DNA of 64,000 bases. Origin: Nocardia jejuensis NBRC 103114. GTDB lineage: Bacteria; Actinomycetota; Actinomycetes; Mycobacteriales; Mycobacteriaceae. The translations under genes were made by a program, and so were the position numbers. The stretch covers positions 62,001 through 126,000 of the forward strand of contig NZ_BDBU01000016.1 in NCBI RefSeq assembly GCF_001613145.1, in the 5' to 3' direction. A model generated the notes under the pieces. The model had not been told where the DNA came from. It did not search any database and saw nothing but the letters and a program-made list of their open reading frames with translations. Below are positions 1 through 8,584 of the stretch, in pieces (the stretch's first letter is position 1; each line of letters opens with the position of its first letter).

Positions 1-1522
1 GTCCGGCGTCCCTGCGGCACAACGCCGCCAGGCGTTCGACCGCGAGCATGGGCTTGGCCGACTCGAGCCGCTCCAGGTCGATCTTCACCTCGCCCTTGTG
101 GGTGGAGGTGGCGGCGCCGGTCATCATGACGCCGATGGAGGCGGCCTGCCAGCCCTGGTTCAGCCGGTCCCGCCACAGCAGGGCGCGTGCGTGCAGCTGC
201 TCGTCGGTGAGCTCGGAAATCTGTTCGCGGGTAAGGGCTTCCGCGTGTGAGGCGGCATTGATCAGCTCGGCGGTCTTGCGGTAGGCCAGGGCGGTCGCGG
301 CCACCCGGCCGGTCGCGGTCAGGGTGCCGAAACGGCCCTCGGTCGGTGGGCGGCCCTTGGGCTGCAACGGAATCTCCGGCGGAATGGTGCCGTAGACGTC
401 CTTGCGGATGGTCTCCTCGTTCCAGCCGGGCATATTGTCCGCGGCCAGCACGCCGATCGAGGCGTTGATGTACATATTGTGGCCGAGCACCGAGGTGACC
501 CGCGATACCCAGTGCTCCAACGCGATTCCGTCGAGCGCGATCATGCGGCCCATCGCCTCGTTGCCGAGGCGGATGGCCCCGGCCTGCAGATCGATGGTCA
601 GCGGGGTGAGCGGTCCCGGCAGCGCCTCGGAGGTATTGGTGGCGGTGTGCACCGGAATCCGCTCGTCGATCAGGTCGTCGAACTCGCCCTGCAGACCCTC
701 GGGCGCGGCGGCGAACAGCGGATGACCGTCGGAGGTCAGCGCGTTCTGCGGCACCAGGTGGGTGGGCAGCGCGATCGCGCCCGCACGGTCGCGCAAGCCC
801 GAACCGTTCGCCTTGCGGCCGTGCAGGCCGCGCGCCACATCCACGACGGTCTCGCGGGCGGTCCAGCCGTAGCGGAAGCCCCACTCCTCGCGCGCGGACG
901 TGGCATCGAGGCGCTCGCGCCGCGTGGACGAACGGGGAAGCCACGCGGAGTATTTGACGCCCGCGTCGCGCAGGGTCGCGCGGACCTCGTCGCCGGAGAC
1001 CTCACCGGGGGCGGCCAGCGCCACCGAGCCGCTGCGCTGCGAGAGCGCCGCGAGCACCAGGAAACGCTCCAGATCGTCGTAGTGCAGGACCTGCAGCGCG
1101 CCGCTGCCACGCGGACCCACCAGGGTCTCGAGCACCCGCCAGCTGCCCGCGTCGATCCGGCGGCCCGCGACCAGCGGGGTGCGCACGAGGAGGGCGTCCG
1201 CGCCGCTGCCCGCGACGATCGTCTCGACACTCGAATCCTGGCCCGCCGCAACGGGAACCACGAGACGCACCCCCGCGTCGGCGGCGGCCCCGGCGATCCC
1301 CGCGATCGCCCGGCCCGCCAGGTGCACGACGGCGTCGGCACCCGCCACGGCCCGCGCGCAGACCAGCGCATCGGACAGGTCGCCGACGGTCACCTCGACC
1401 CGCGGGTCGACGTAGCGGTGCCGCTGCCGGTCCAGACCGACCACCTCGTGGCCGGCCGCCAGCAGCATGCGCGCCACGGCACGACCGCTCGGCTCGGTGA
1501 CTCCGGTGACCAGAATCCGCAT
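1..1522 (-). CDS. SDR/epimerase-like plus PEP-utilising-like fusion protein (3' end beyond window)
   Basis: The ATG at 1522-1520 is preceded on the minus strand by AGGAGGAGAGTCA, a strong ribosome binding site, and the frame stays open for 507 codons to the window edge. The N-terminus (MRILVTGVTEPSGRAVARML) is a Rossmann-fold dinucleotide-binding start typical of NAD-dependent epimerases and SDRs. From about residue 270 the protein resembles the central part of PEP-synthase/rifampicin-phosphotransferase-like proteins, with the segment TNTSEALPGPLTPLT. I recall a similar composite architecture in M. tuberculosis Rv2047c, so a phosphohistidine swivel domain is expected downstream; that part cannot be seen here. 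The real substrate is unknown. It is transcribed divergently from the flavoprotein gene at 1688, with 165 bp between them. Confidence 0.75.
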   Translation of the reverse strand, partial: MRILVTGVTEPSGRAVARMLLAAGHEVVGLDRQRHRYVDPRVEVTVGDLSDALVCARAVAGADAVVHLAGRAIAGIAGAAADAGVRLVVPVAAGQDSSVETIVAGSGADALLVRTPLVAGRRIDAGSWRVLETLVGPRGSGALQVLHYDDLERFLVLAALSQRSGSVALAAPGEVSGDEVRATLRDAGVKYSAWLPRSSTRRERLDATSAREEWGFRYGWTARETVVDVARGLHGRKANGSGLRDRAGAIALPTHLVPQNALTSDGHPLFAAAPEGLQGEFDDLIDERIPVHTATNTSEALPGPLTPLTIDLQAGAIRLGNEAMGRMIALDGIALEHWVSRVTSVLGHNMYINASIGVLAADNMPGWNEETIRKDVYGTIPPEIPLQPKGRPPTEGRFGTLTATGRVAATALAYRKTAELINAASHAEALTREQISELTDEQLHARALLWRDRLNQGWQAASIGVMMTGAATSTHKGEVKIDLERLESAKPMLAVERLAALCRRDAG

Positions 1523-1606
1523 TGACTCTCCTCCTCGTGAGGCGCCCCCAACCAACGTGACGCCGTTCACACACCATCCCCATTGCATCGGCGGCCGACG
1601 GGTGAC

Positions 1607-1621
1607 AGTCCCGGTCAACGG
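1607..1621. promoter_or_regulatory. 15-bp motif shared with the hsaA-like promoter
   Basis: AGTCCCGGTCAACGG lies 67-81 bp before the ATG of the flavoprotein gene. Its exact reverse complement occurs at 5441-5455, 73-87 bp before the hsaA-like ATG. A second shared word, GACGCTATG (reverse complement CATAGCGTC), lies closer to each start, near 1649 and 5478. This suggests a common regulator for the two block A transcription units. It does not match the KstR consensus, and the regulator is not known. Confidence 0.4.
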
Positions 1622-1687
1622 GATCGCGGAGTCATTGAGCAAGATGGGACGCTATGTCCGGGCGGTATCAGCGGGCACCGTGCAGGC

Positions 1688-3196
1688 ATGAGATCGCGGA
1701 ATTCGGTGACGCCCCGTGCGGCGGTCGAGGTGAGCAACTACGACGTCGAGACCGATGTGCTCGTCGTGGGCTACGGCGCGGCCGGCGCGTCGGCGGCCTT
1801 CGAGGCCGCGCTAGCGGGCGCGCGAGTGCTGATCATCGACCGCGCGGGCGGGCCCGGCGGCGCGTCGGCGATGTCGGGCGGCGAGATCTATCTCGGCGGC
1901 GGAACGCCGATTCAGCTCGCGTGCGGCTACGACGACACCCCCGCGGCGATGGCGGCGTTCCTGAAGGCGGCGCTCGGCGCGGGCGCGGACGCGGCCAAGA
2001 TCGACGAGTACAGCGCGGGCAGCGTCGAGCACTTCCACTGGCTCGTGGACCGCGGGGTGCCGTTCAAGCCGACCCTGTGGGACGCGCCCAGCTGGGTGCC
2101 ACCCACCGACGACGGGCTCATGTGGCTCGGGGAGAACAGTTGGCCCTTCACCGAATCGGCCACTCCTGCACCGCGCGGACATCGGCCGACGGCCAATGAT
2201 TTCGGCGGCAGACTGCTCATGCAATGCCTGACCGAGGCGGCCGAATCCGCGGGCGCCACAACGCTGTTCGACACCGCGGCCACCACGCTGATCATCGCCG
2301 AGGACGGCGCGGTGATCGGGGTGGTCGCCAAGCGGTACGGCCGGGAGATCACCATTCGCGCTCGCCGGGCCGTCGTCCTCACCACCGGCGGCTTCGTCGA
2401 CAACGACGCCATGCTCGCCGCGCACGCCCCACAGTTGCTCGGCCACACCAAGGTCAGCGCGGGAACCGACGACGGCAGCGGCATCCGGATGGGCCAGGCG
2501 CTGGGCGCGCAGGTTCGGCACATGTCCGCCGGACAGGTGGGCATGTCCCTGATTCCGGGCCTCGCCGCGCGCGGCATGGTCGTGAACGCGGTCGGGCGTC
2601 GCTTCATCAACGAGGACACCTATCCCGGCCGCATCGGCCAGGCGGCCCTGTTCCGGCAGAACATGGGCGGTAGCTGGGCGGGCGACGACACCGCCATCTG
2701 GGTCATCGTCGACGAGGAGGGTTTCGAGGATGTCCCGGAGAACCAGCGGTGGGGCGTGCAGCCCACCCACGTCGCCGAAACCCCGTCGGAACTGGAGCAA
2801 TTGACCGGGCTGCCCACCGGATCGCTGGTGGACGCGATCCGCCGCTACAACGAATCAGCCACCGCCGGAATCGATCTCGACCATCACAAATCCCCGCGCT
2901 GGCTCCGCCCCCTCACCCCGCCCCTGGCCGCCATCGATGTGAAGCTCGGCATCCGCCCGCCCGCCGAGGCGGGCGACCGCCGGGGCACCGGCGCGTCGGT
3001 CTTCACCCTCGGCGGCCTGCACACCGATCTCGACGGTCACGTCCTGGATCTCGACGGCCACCGCATCCCCGGTCTCTTCGCCGCCGGGCGCGCCGCCAAC
3101 GGCCTGCACGGCACCGGCTACATCTCCGGCACCTCGCTCGGCGACGGCACCTTCTTCGGCCGCCGAGCCGGCACGGCCGCGGCCCGCAACGCCTGA
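1688..3196 (+). CDS. FAD-dependent oxidoreductase, 3-ketosteroid dehydrogenase/fumarate reductase superfamily
   Basis: A protein of 502 residues from the ATG at 1688; a GTG at 1730 is an alternative start. The N-terminal FAD-binding signature GYGAAGASAAFEAALAGARV (near residues 23-42) and the C-terminal segment GLHGTGYISGTSLGDGTFFG, which contacts FAD in this superfamily, are both clear. The family includes 3-ketosteroid-delta1-dehydrogenase, delta4-(5-alpha)-dehydrogenase, fumarate reductase and urocanate reductase. The usual KstD C-terminal motif is not obvious, so the exact position of dehydrogenation is uncertain. Location upstream of HsaA- and HsaD-like genes, with a shared promoter motif, supports a role in steroid or related polycyclic catabolism. 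The stop codon region is duplicated (3191-3225). Confidence 0.8.
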   Translation: MRSRNSVTPRAAVEVSNYDVETDVLVVGYGAAGASAAFEAALAGARVLIIDRAGGPGGASAMSGGEIYLGGGTPIQLACGYDDTPAAMAAFLKAALGAGADAAKIDEYSAGSVEHFHWLVDRGVPFKPTLWDAPSWVPPTDDGLMWLGENSWPFTESATPAPRGHRPTANDFGGRLLMQCLTEAAESAGATTLFDTAATTLIIAEDGAVIGVVAKRYGREITIRARRAVVLTTGGFVDNDAMLAAHAPQLLGHTKVSAGTDDGSGIRMGQALGAQVRHMSAGQVGMSLIPGLAARGMVVNAVGRRFINEDTYPGRIGQAALFRQNMGGSWAGDDTAIWVIVDEEGFEDVPENQRWGVQPTHVAETPSELEQLTGLPTGSLVDAIRRYNESATAGIDLDHHKSPRWLRPLTPPLAAIDVKLGIRPPAEAGDRRGTGASVFTLGGLHTDLDGHVLDLDGHRIPGLFAAGRAANGLHGTGYISGTSLGDGTFFGRRAGTAAARNA

Positions 3197-3225
3197 GCCG
3201 CGCAGGCTTGCGGGCCTGAGCCGCG
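3191..3225 (+). repeat. Direct repeat over the stop codon of the flavoprotein gene
   Basis: GCCTGAGCCGCG occurs at 3191-3202, where its TGA is the true stop, and again at 3214-3225, a 23-bp period. It is one of seven tandem repeats in the window that copy a stop codon with its flank. Confidence 0.75.
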
Positions 3226-3340
3226 GCCTGCGCCCGTGCCGTGGCTGGACCGCGAATCATGCGCGGAACCACGCGGGGAGGTGTTCGTTCCCCGGCCCGG
3301 GCGCTGCTCACGGTGCCTGACCCGGCACACGTCGCCGTGG

Positions 3341-3399
3341 CGCCCCTGAACGGGCTGTGCCGCCCCTGGACAGGCTGTGCCCCCTGGACAGGCCGGGCG
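3341..3399 (+). repeat. Three tandem copies of an approximately 20-bp unit
   Basis: Units at 3341-3360, 3361-3380 and 3381-3399 share the pattern CGCCCCTGGACAGGCTGTGC with a few changes. They lie in the 258-bp gap between the flavoprotein gene and the membrane hydrolase gene, 56 bp before the latter's start. They could be regulatory sites or neutral slippage products. Confidence 0.65.
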
Positions 3400-3454
3400 A
3401 ATCCGCAGCGTGTCGAGTCCGGACACCACCGGCCCGGCCAGGAACACTCGAGGG

Positions 3455-5392
3455 ATGACGACCGAGCCGCCGGAGACCGCACAGCCGGGAAACTCGCAGC
3501 CGGAGGACGACCGACCCGATGGTGCACGGTCCGGGAACTCGCCGGTGCCCGGAGCCCGGTCGTCGGATGCGTCGCCGGTGTCCGGGGCACTGCCGCCGGG
3601 GGACTCGCCCGCTCCGAATTCGCGTCCGGCGGGTGCGCATCGACAGGGTGCGCGGGGGAACCCCGTGCTGTCGAAGGTGTTCGAGGTGGCGCAAACCGTC
3701 GAGCACGCGATACGGCCGAACTATCCCGGTGTGCTGTTCGCGGCCATCTTCTTCGCGTGGTCGGCCTCGCCGTCGTTGCTGCCGCGAACCTGGCTGTTCC
3801 AGGGTCTGGTCAGTGGCATCAGCGCGGTGATCGGTTACGGCGTCGGCTGCGTCGTGGGGTGGGCGGTACGCAAATGGGTGCTGCCGCGACTGCCCCGCGA
3901 ACTCGGGACGCTCGGTGCGGTGTTGCGACCGTCGGACCGGCTCCGGCGGATCACCAAGCTGGTGATCGTGTTCGGGGTCGTCTTCGGGGCGGCCGCGATT
4001 CTGGCACGCTCGGCGCGATGGCAGCGCGATCTGCAGGTGCTGATGGGGATGGAGCCGACGGCCACCTCGAGTTACCTGCGGGCCGAACTGGTGGCGGCGG
4101 CGACCGCCGCGGTGGTCATCTTCGCCTATCGCGGCGTGCGGTGGCTGGTGCGCTGGATCAGCGGAATGCTCAATCTCGATCTGCGGATTCCGCGCGCCAT
4201 CGCGCTACCGGGCGCGGTGCTGGTCGTCGCGGTGGTCGCGGTGCTGCTGTTCCAGGGCGTGCTGGCGAAAGCCTTCTTCTCCGTGGCGAATTCGGCGTTC
4301 AGCGTGCGCAACAGCAATACCTCCGAATTCGCGGTGCAGCCGACCTCCCCGGAGCGCTCGGGTAGCCCGCAATCGCTCGCGAAATGGGACACCCTGGGAT
4401 CGGAGGGGCGCTGGTTCGTCTCCTACGCGCCCACCGCCGAACGGATCACCCAGGTCACGGGAAAGCCCGCACGCGAACCGATTCGGGTCTATGCCGGGCT
4501 CGAGTCCGCACCCGATCCCGAAGCCATCGCGAAACTGGTTGTGGCAGAACTGGACCGCACGCGCGCCTGGGAGCGCAAGGTGCTCGTGGTGGTGACCACC
4601 ACCGGCACCGGCTGGGTCGACTCGACCACCGCGGGCTCGCTGGAATACCTCTACGGCGGCGACACGGCCATCGCGGCGACGCAGTACTCGTACCTGCCCA
4701 GCGTGCTGTCGTTCCTGTCGGACAAGCAGAAGTCGATCGAATCCGGTAAGACCGTCATCCACGCCGTACACGAGCGCTGGGCGCAGCTGCCGCCGGAACA
4801 GCGCCCGAAGCTGCTGGTCTACGGCGAGAGTTTGGGCTCGCAGGGCTCCGAGGGCGCGTTCACCGGCCTCGATGACATTCGCAGTCTCGTCGACGGCGTG
4901 CTGTGGGTCGGCCCGCCCAACTCCAATCGCATCTGGACCCAGATCGAGGAGCGGCGCGATCCCGGCACCCCGGAGATCCTGCCCATCTACGCGGACGGCC
5001 TGATCGTTCGATTCGCCGGCACCGCAACGGATCTGGATCGTCCCGCCCGCCCCTGGGTCGAGCCACGCGTCGCCTATCTGCAGCACGCCTCCGATCCGAT
5101 CGTGTGGTGGTCGCCGGATCTGCTGTTCAACCAGCCCGACTGGTTGCGCGAACCGCGCGGCTCCGATGTCTCCCGCTCGATCCGCTGGTGGCCGATCGTC
5201 ACCTTCTGGCAGATCAGCGCCGATCTGGCGCACGCGCAGAAGGTCCCCTCGGGCCACGGGCACCGCTACGGCGATCTGGTGCTGGACGGCTGGGCGGCCA
5301 TCGCCCAGCCGCCGGACTGGAATCCCGATCTCGCCCAGCGCATCCGGGTCGCGCTGGACGAGGACATCACCTGGGAGTACGCGCACAAATAG
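3455..5392 (+). CDS. Membrane-anchored alpha/beta hydrolase (Abhydrolase_9 type)
   Basis: A protein of 645 residues. The chosen ATG (3455) opens a low-complexity Pro/Ser/Gly-rich cytoplasmic segment of about 70 residues. This is followed by several hydrophobic helices between about residues 90 and 290, for example the stretch starting YPGVLFAAIFFAWSASP. The C-terminal half is a predicted extracytoplasmic or membrane-associated alpha/beta hydrolase with nucleophile elbow GESLG, Ser459. This two-part layout matches the actinobacterial Abhydrolase_9_N plus Abhydrolase_9 family, whose substrates are not well defined. It lies between two steroid-type genes but is also a common stand-alone gene in this group, so a catabolic role is unproven. 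Confidence 0.8.
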   Translation: MTTEPPETAQPGNSQPEDDRPDGARSGNSPVPGARSSDASPVSGALPPGDSPAPNSRPAGAHRQGARGNPVLSKVFEVAQTVEHAIRPNYPGVLFAAIFFAWSASPSLLPRTWLFQGLVSGISAVIGYGVGCVVGWAVRKWVLPRLPRELGTLGAVLRPSDRLRRITKLVIVFGVVFGAAAILARSARWQRDLQVLMGMEPTATSSYLRAELVAAATAAVVIFAYRGVRWLVRWISGMLNLDLRIPRAIALPGAVLVVAVVAVLLFQGVLAKAFFSVANSAFSVRNSNTSEFAVQPTSPERSGSPQSLAKWDTLGSEGRWFVSYAPTAERITQVTGKPAREPIRVYAGLESAPDPEAIAKLVVAELDRTRAWERKVLVVVTTTGTGWVDSTTAGSLEYLYGGDTAIAATQYSYLPSVLSFLSDKQKSIESGKTVIHAVHERWAQLPPEQRPKLLVYGESLGSQGSEGAFTGLDDIRSLVDGVLWVGPPNSNRIWTQIEERRDPGTPEILPIYADGLIVRFAGTATDLDRPARPWVEPRVAYLQHASDPIVWWSPDLLFNQPDWLREPRGSDVSRSIRWWPIVTFWQISADLAHAQKVPSGHGHRYGDLVLDGWAAIAQPPDWNPDLAQRIRVALDEDITWEYAHK

Positions 5393-5440
5393 GCAGGCGC
5401 GGACCTGCTCGTGTAGGCACCGATCTGTGGCCCGCTGATT

Positions 5441-5455
5441 CCGTTGACCGGGACT
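5441..5455. promoter_or_regulatory. Copy 2 of the block A 15-bp promoter motif
   Basis: CCGTTGACCGGGACT is the exact reverse complement of 1607-1621 and lies 73-87 bp before the hsaA-like ATG. CATAGCGTC at 5478-5486 is the second shared word. The TTGACC inside could mimic a -35 box, but no well-spaced -10 box follows, so an activator or repressor site is the better reading. Confidence 0.4.
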
Positions 5456-5527
5456 TTTCTCGGTGGGGAACGGCGATCGCCCATAGCGTCGAGTGCAGGA
5501 ACCACCGCACGAGGAGGAAACACCCGC

Positions 5528-6691
5528 ATGACTAACAAGGTGCTCGACCGGGTTCGTGATCTGCTGCCCGCGATCCGGGAACGGGCGGTGCAGGCCGAAC
5601 AGGAGCGGCGAGTGCCCGACGCCAGCATCGCCGAGCTGACCGAGGCCGGGGTGTTCCGGATGCTGCAGCCGGCCCGTTTCGGCGGCGCCGAAGCCTCGCC
5701 GGTGGACTTCTACCAGGTGGTTCGCGCCATCGCGACCGCCTGCCCGTCGACCGCGTGGGTGAGTTCGGTGCTGGGCGCGCACCCGTGGCAGCTGGCGCTG
5801 TTCGACGATCGTGCGCAGCAGGACGTGTGGGGCGAGAACCCGGACATCCTGGTGTCGTCCTCGTACGCCCCGACCGGCAAGTTGAAGGCCGTCGAGGGCG
5901 GTTACGAGATGTCCGGTCGCTGGAGCTTCTCCTCCGGCTGTGATCACGCGCAGTGGGTATTCCTGGGCGCGCTCTCGCCGAGCGAGAGCGGGGGCATGGA
6001 CTACTTCACGGTGCTGGTTCCGCGCACCGACTACCGCATCGACGACGTGTGGAACGTGGCCGGCCTCTCGGGCACCGGGTCCAACGACATCGTCATCGAG
6101 AAGGCCTTCGTTCCCGCCTACCGCATGTACAGCGCCGCCGATCAGGCCAACCTGATCGGGCCCGGGCAGCAGGTGAATACCGCTCCGCTGTACAAGATTT
6201 CGTTCGGCAGCGTCTTCTCCAACACCATCACCGCCCCGATCATCGGCGCGGCCGAGGGCGCGTACGACGCGCACATCGCCAAGCAGCAGGAGCGCGTGCG
6301 CCTGTCCTACGGCGGTCAGAAGGTGTCCGACGATCCGTTCGCGCACGTCCGGATCGCCCGTGCCGCTTCGGAAATCGACGCCGCCGTCCTGCAGATGGAG
6401 CGCAACACCGCCGAGCAGCTGCGCTATGCCGAAGCGGGCGAGGAGATCCCGTTCGAGCTGCGCCTGCGCGCCCGGCGCGATCAGGTGCGCGGCACCGAAC
6501 GCGCCTTGGAGGCAATCGATCTGCTGTTCAAGAACTCCGGCGGGCACTCCATCAAGAAGCCGAATCCGATCGAGCGGCACTGGCGCGACGCGCACGCCGG
6601 TAGCGTGCATGCCATCAATGATGTGGAGCGCGCGCTGGCCATGTTCGGCAAGGGCGCGATGGGTCTCGAAGTCACGGATCGGATGCTGTAG
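5528..6691 (+). CDS. hsaA: HsaA-like flavin-dependent monooxygenase, oxygenase component
   Basis: A protein of 387 residues, ATG preceded by AGGAGGAAA. It has the acyl-CoA-dehydrogenase fold used by two-component flavin hydroxylases. It matches M. tuberculosis HsaA along its length in conserved blocks such as SSSYAPTGKL, SSGCDHAQW, GLSGTGSNDIV and RHWRDAHAGSVHA. HsaA hydroxylates 3-HSA to the catechol 3,4-DHSA using reduced flavin supplied by HsaB; an HsaB-like partner lies at 20840. The hydrolase gene follows with its ATG directly after the TAG stop, so the two are co-transcribed. The protein is clearly of this family, but the substrate could be another bicyclic phenol. A true acyl-CoA dehydrogenase is less likely from the sequence pattern. 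Confidence 0.85.
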   Translation: MTNKVLDRVRDLLPAIRERAVQAEQERRVPDASIAELTEAGVFRMLQPARFGGAEASPVDFYQVVRAIATACPSTAWVSSVLGAHPWQLALFDDRAQQDVWGENPDILVSSSYAPTGKLKAVEGGYEMSGRWSFSSGCDHAQWVFLGALSPSESGGMDYFTVLVPRTDYRIDDVWNVAGLSGTGSNDIVIEKAFVPAYRMYSAADQANLIGPGQQVNTAPLYKISFGSVFSNTITAPIIGAAEGAYDAHIAKQQERVRLSYGGQKVSDDPFAHVRIARAASEIDAAVLQMERNTAEQLRYAEAGEEIPFELRLRARRDQVRGTERALEAIDLLFKNSGGHSIKKPNPIERHWRDAHAGSVHAINDVERALAMFGKGAMGLEVTDRML

Positions 6692-7546
6692 ATGACTCTC
6701 ACCGCCGAGAACACCACCCGCTGGGTCACCGTCGACGGTCACAAGCTGCGCTATCACGAAGCCGGTACCGGCGCACCGCTGGTGCTGCTGCACGGCTCCG
6801 GCGCGGGCGTGTCCGGGTGGGCCAACTTCGGGGCGAACCTGCAGGCGCTCTCGCAGCACTTCCGCTGCCTGGTGCTGGACCAGCCCGGGTTCGGCGCGAG
6901 CGGCCGTCCCGAGGTGTACGAGCGCAACTATCTGCGGATCGCCTCGGACGCGGTGCTCGGACTGCTGGACGAGCTGGGCCTGGAAAAGGCTCACCTGCTG
7001 GGCAATTCGATGGGCGGCGGCGTCGCCACCATGACCGCGCTGGATCACCCGGGGCGGGTGGATCGCCTGGTGCTGATGGCCCCCGGTGGCGTCGGTGTGA
7101 ACATCCTGGGCCCCGAACCGTCCGAGGGCATCAACGCCCTGATGAAGTTCAACGCCGATCCGACGCAGGCCAATGTGCTGGCATGGCTGAAGACCATGGT
7201 CTTCAACCCCGCCGTCCTCACCCCGGAACTGGTCGAACAGCGTCTGAAGACGGCCTCGGACCCGGCCAACATCGCCGCCCTGGCCGACGCCTACGCCACG
7301 TTCTACAACCCGAAAATGGCCGAGCCCCTGCCGCTCTGGGCCCGCCTGCGCGGCCTGCAGCAGCAGACCCTGCTGCTGCACGGTCGCGACGACCGCGTCA
7401 CCCCCGTCGAAGGTTCCCTCTTCCCCGCTCGCCAGCTCCCCAACGCCGACCTGCGAATCTTCTCCCGCTGCGGCCACTGGGTCCAGGTAGAGCGCAAGGA
7501 CGCCTTCGAACGAACCGTGATCGATTTCCTCACCCACGGCTTGTGA
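6692..7546 (+). CDS. hsaD: HsaD-like meta-cleavage product hydrolase
   Basis: A protein of 284 residues in the alpha/beta-hydrolase fold. Visible catalytic elements are the oxyanion segment LHGSGAGVSGW, nucleophile Ser106 in GNSMGGG, an acid at Asp233/Asp234 in HGRDDRVTP, and His262 in CGHWVQVE. The layout follows HsaD/BphD enzymes, which hydrolyse the C-C bond of extradiol cleavage products; HsaD acts on 4,9-DSHA. It directly abuts the hsaA-like gene. The extradiol dioxygenase that would feed it is 17 kb away in block B (24287). Confidence 0.85.
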   Translation: MTLTAENTTRWVTVDGHKLRYHEAGTGAPLVLLHGSGAGVSGWANFGANLQALSQHFRCLVLDQPGFGASGRPEVYERNYLRIASDAVLGLLDELGLEKAHLLGNSMGGGVATMTALDHPGRVDRLVLMAPGGVGVNILGPEPSEGINALMKFNADPTQANVLAWLKTMVFNPAVLTPELVEQRLKTASDPANIAALADAYATFYNPKMAEPLPLWARLRGLQQQTLLLHGRDDRVTPVEGSLFPARQLPNADLRIFSRCGHWVQVERKDAFERTVIDFLTHGL

Positions 7547-7613
7547 AGTCGTAGTACGCCCGCCACAACGGACACGCGGATCTGCTGCGTGAGCGGATCG
7601 ACGGCGCCGTGGG

Positions 7614-8498
7614 TTACTGATTCGGGCGAACCGGGCCGGGGTGGCGGAGGGCGTCGATGACGGTGCGGGCGGCGTTGGCGGGGGTGCGCTGGGAGTCGTG
7701 GCCGACGGTCAGTTTCCAGGGGATCGGGGTGTTCGCCAGTTCGGTGCAGACTATGCCGGGGGCTCGCTCGGCCACGGAGCGGGCGGAGAGGGTGACGCCG
7801 AATCCCTTGGCGGCCAGTTCCAGTGCGAAGGTCTGGTCGGCCACCTCGATCACCGGGCGGCGGGTGGGAAAGTGGGAGTCGGCCACCGCGCGGATGCCCC
7901 AGCCTGGCGCGAAGTCGATGAACCGGACATCGGTGAGATCGTCGGGGTGGAAGGGGCGGCGGGCCAGCGGATGGTCCGGCGGGGTGCACAGGACCAGGGT
8001 TTCCTGGGCGATCGGGTAGAGGGTGATTCCGGGGATCTCGGTGGTGGTGCCGTTCAGTAGGGCGATATCGAGGGTGCCGTCGCGCAGACCCGCGATGTTT
8101 CCGGCCACGCCGGTGATGCTCTGGCGCATGCGCAGCGTCACCTCGGGATAGCGCTCGTGCAGCGTGGCGATGACGCCGGCCAGATCGAAGGTGTGAATGT
8201 TCATGAGGTTGCCGAGCACCACCTCACCGCGCACCAGGCCGCGGGTGGCGTCTATCGCGTCGAGGGTGTCGCGGCGAGCGCGCAGCATCGCCCGTGCCGG
8301 GCCGATCATCGCCCGGCCGGCCTCGGTCAGCTCCAGCAGTCGCGGTGTGCGATCGAACAGACGCGCGCCGAGTTCGTGCTCGAGCTTCGCGACGCTGGTC
8401 GAGACCGCCGACTGCACCAGGTTCAGCGACCGGGCGGCGGCGGTGAAGGAGCGATGCTCGCAGCAGGCCAGGAAGCACTCGATCTGACGGATCTCCAC
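7614..8498 (-). CDS. LysR-family transcriptional regulator
   Basis: A protein of 294 residues with the N-terminal winged HTH (MEIRQIECFLACCEHRSFTA, then a recognition-helix region around residues 28-50) and a type 2 periplasmic-binding-protein effector domain. It is divergent from the MFS gene at 8585, with 86 bp between them, and convergent with the hsaA/hsaD pair. Its obvious target is the divergent exporter promoter. Control of the block A enzymes is possible but not shown. Confidence 0.9.
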   Translation of the reverse strand: MEIRQIECFLACCEHRSFTAAARSLNLVQSAVSTSVAKLEHELGARLFDRTPRLLELTEAGRAMIGPARAMLRARRDTLDAIDATRGLVRGEVVLGNLMNIHTFDLAGVIATLHERYPEVTLRMRQSITGVAGNIAGLRDGTLDIALLNGTTTEIPGITLYPIAQETLVLCTPPDHPLARRPFHPDDLTDVRFIDFAPGWGIRAVADSHFPTRRPVIEVADQTFALELAAKGFGVTLSARSVAERAPGIVCTELANTPIPWKLTVGHDSQRTPANAARTVIDALRHPGPVRPNQ

Positions 8499-8584
8499 CC
8501 CTCGAGTCTGCCATCTGTTTCATAGATATCGATATCGAAAACCATCGCTTCCATTGATCCCTCGGGCGGCGCACGCTGGTAGTC
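8499..8584. promoter_or_regulatory. Divergent LysR/MFS promoter with AT-rich palindrome
   Basis: This 86-bp gap holds the perfect palindrome GATATCGATATC (8525-8536) inside an AT-rich stretch, TTTCATAGATATCGATATCG, that stands out from the GC-rich background. It is the likely LysR binding site and promoter core for one or both genes. Confidence 0.55.

Noticed and set aside
1607..1621. KstR or KstR2 operator
   Set aside because: The motif does not match the known palindromes for either regulator as I recall them; kept only as an unknown shared motif.
5528..6691. Acyl-CoA dehydrogenase (FadE) annotation
   Set aside because: The fold is shared, but the conserved blocks match HsaA-type flavin monooxygenases and the neighbour is the HsaD-type hydrolase.
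4205..7537. A 1110-codon open frame on the minus strand
   Set aside because: It runs antisense through the Abhydrolase_9, hsaA-like and hsaD-like genes. It is a by-product of high GC at third codon positions and has no recognisable domain.
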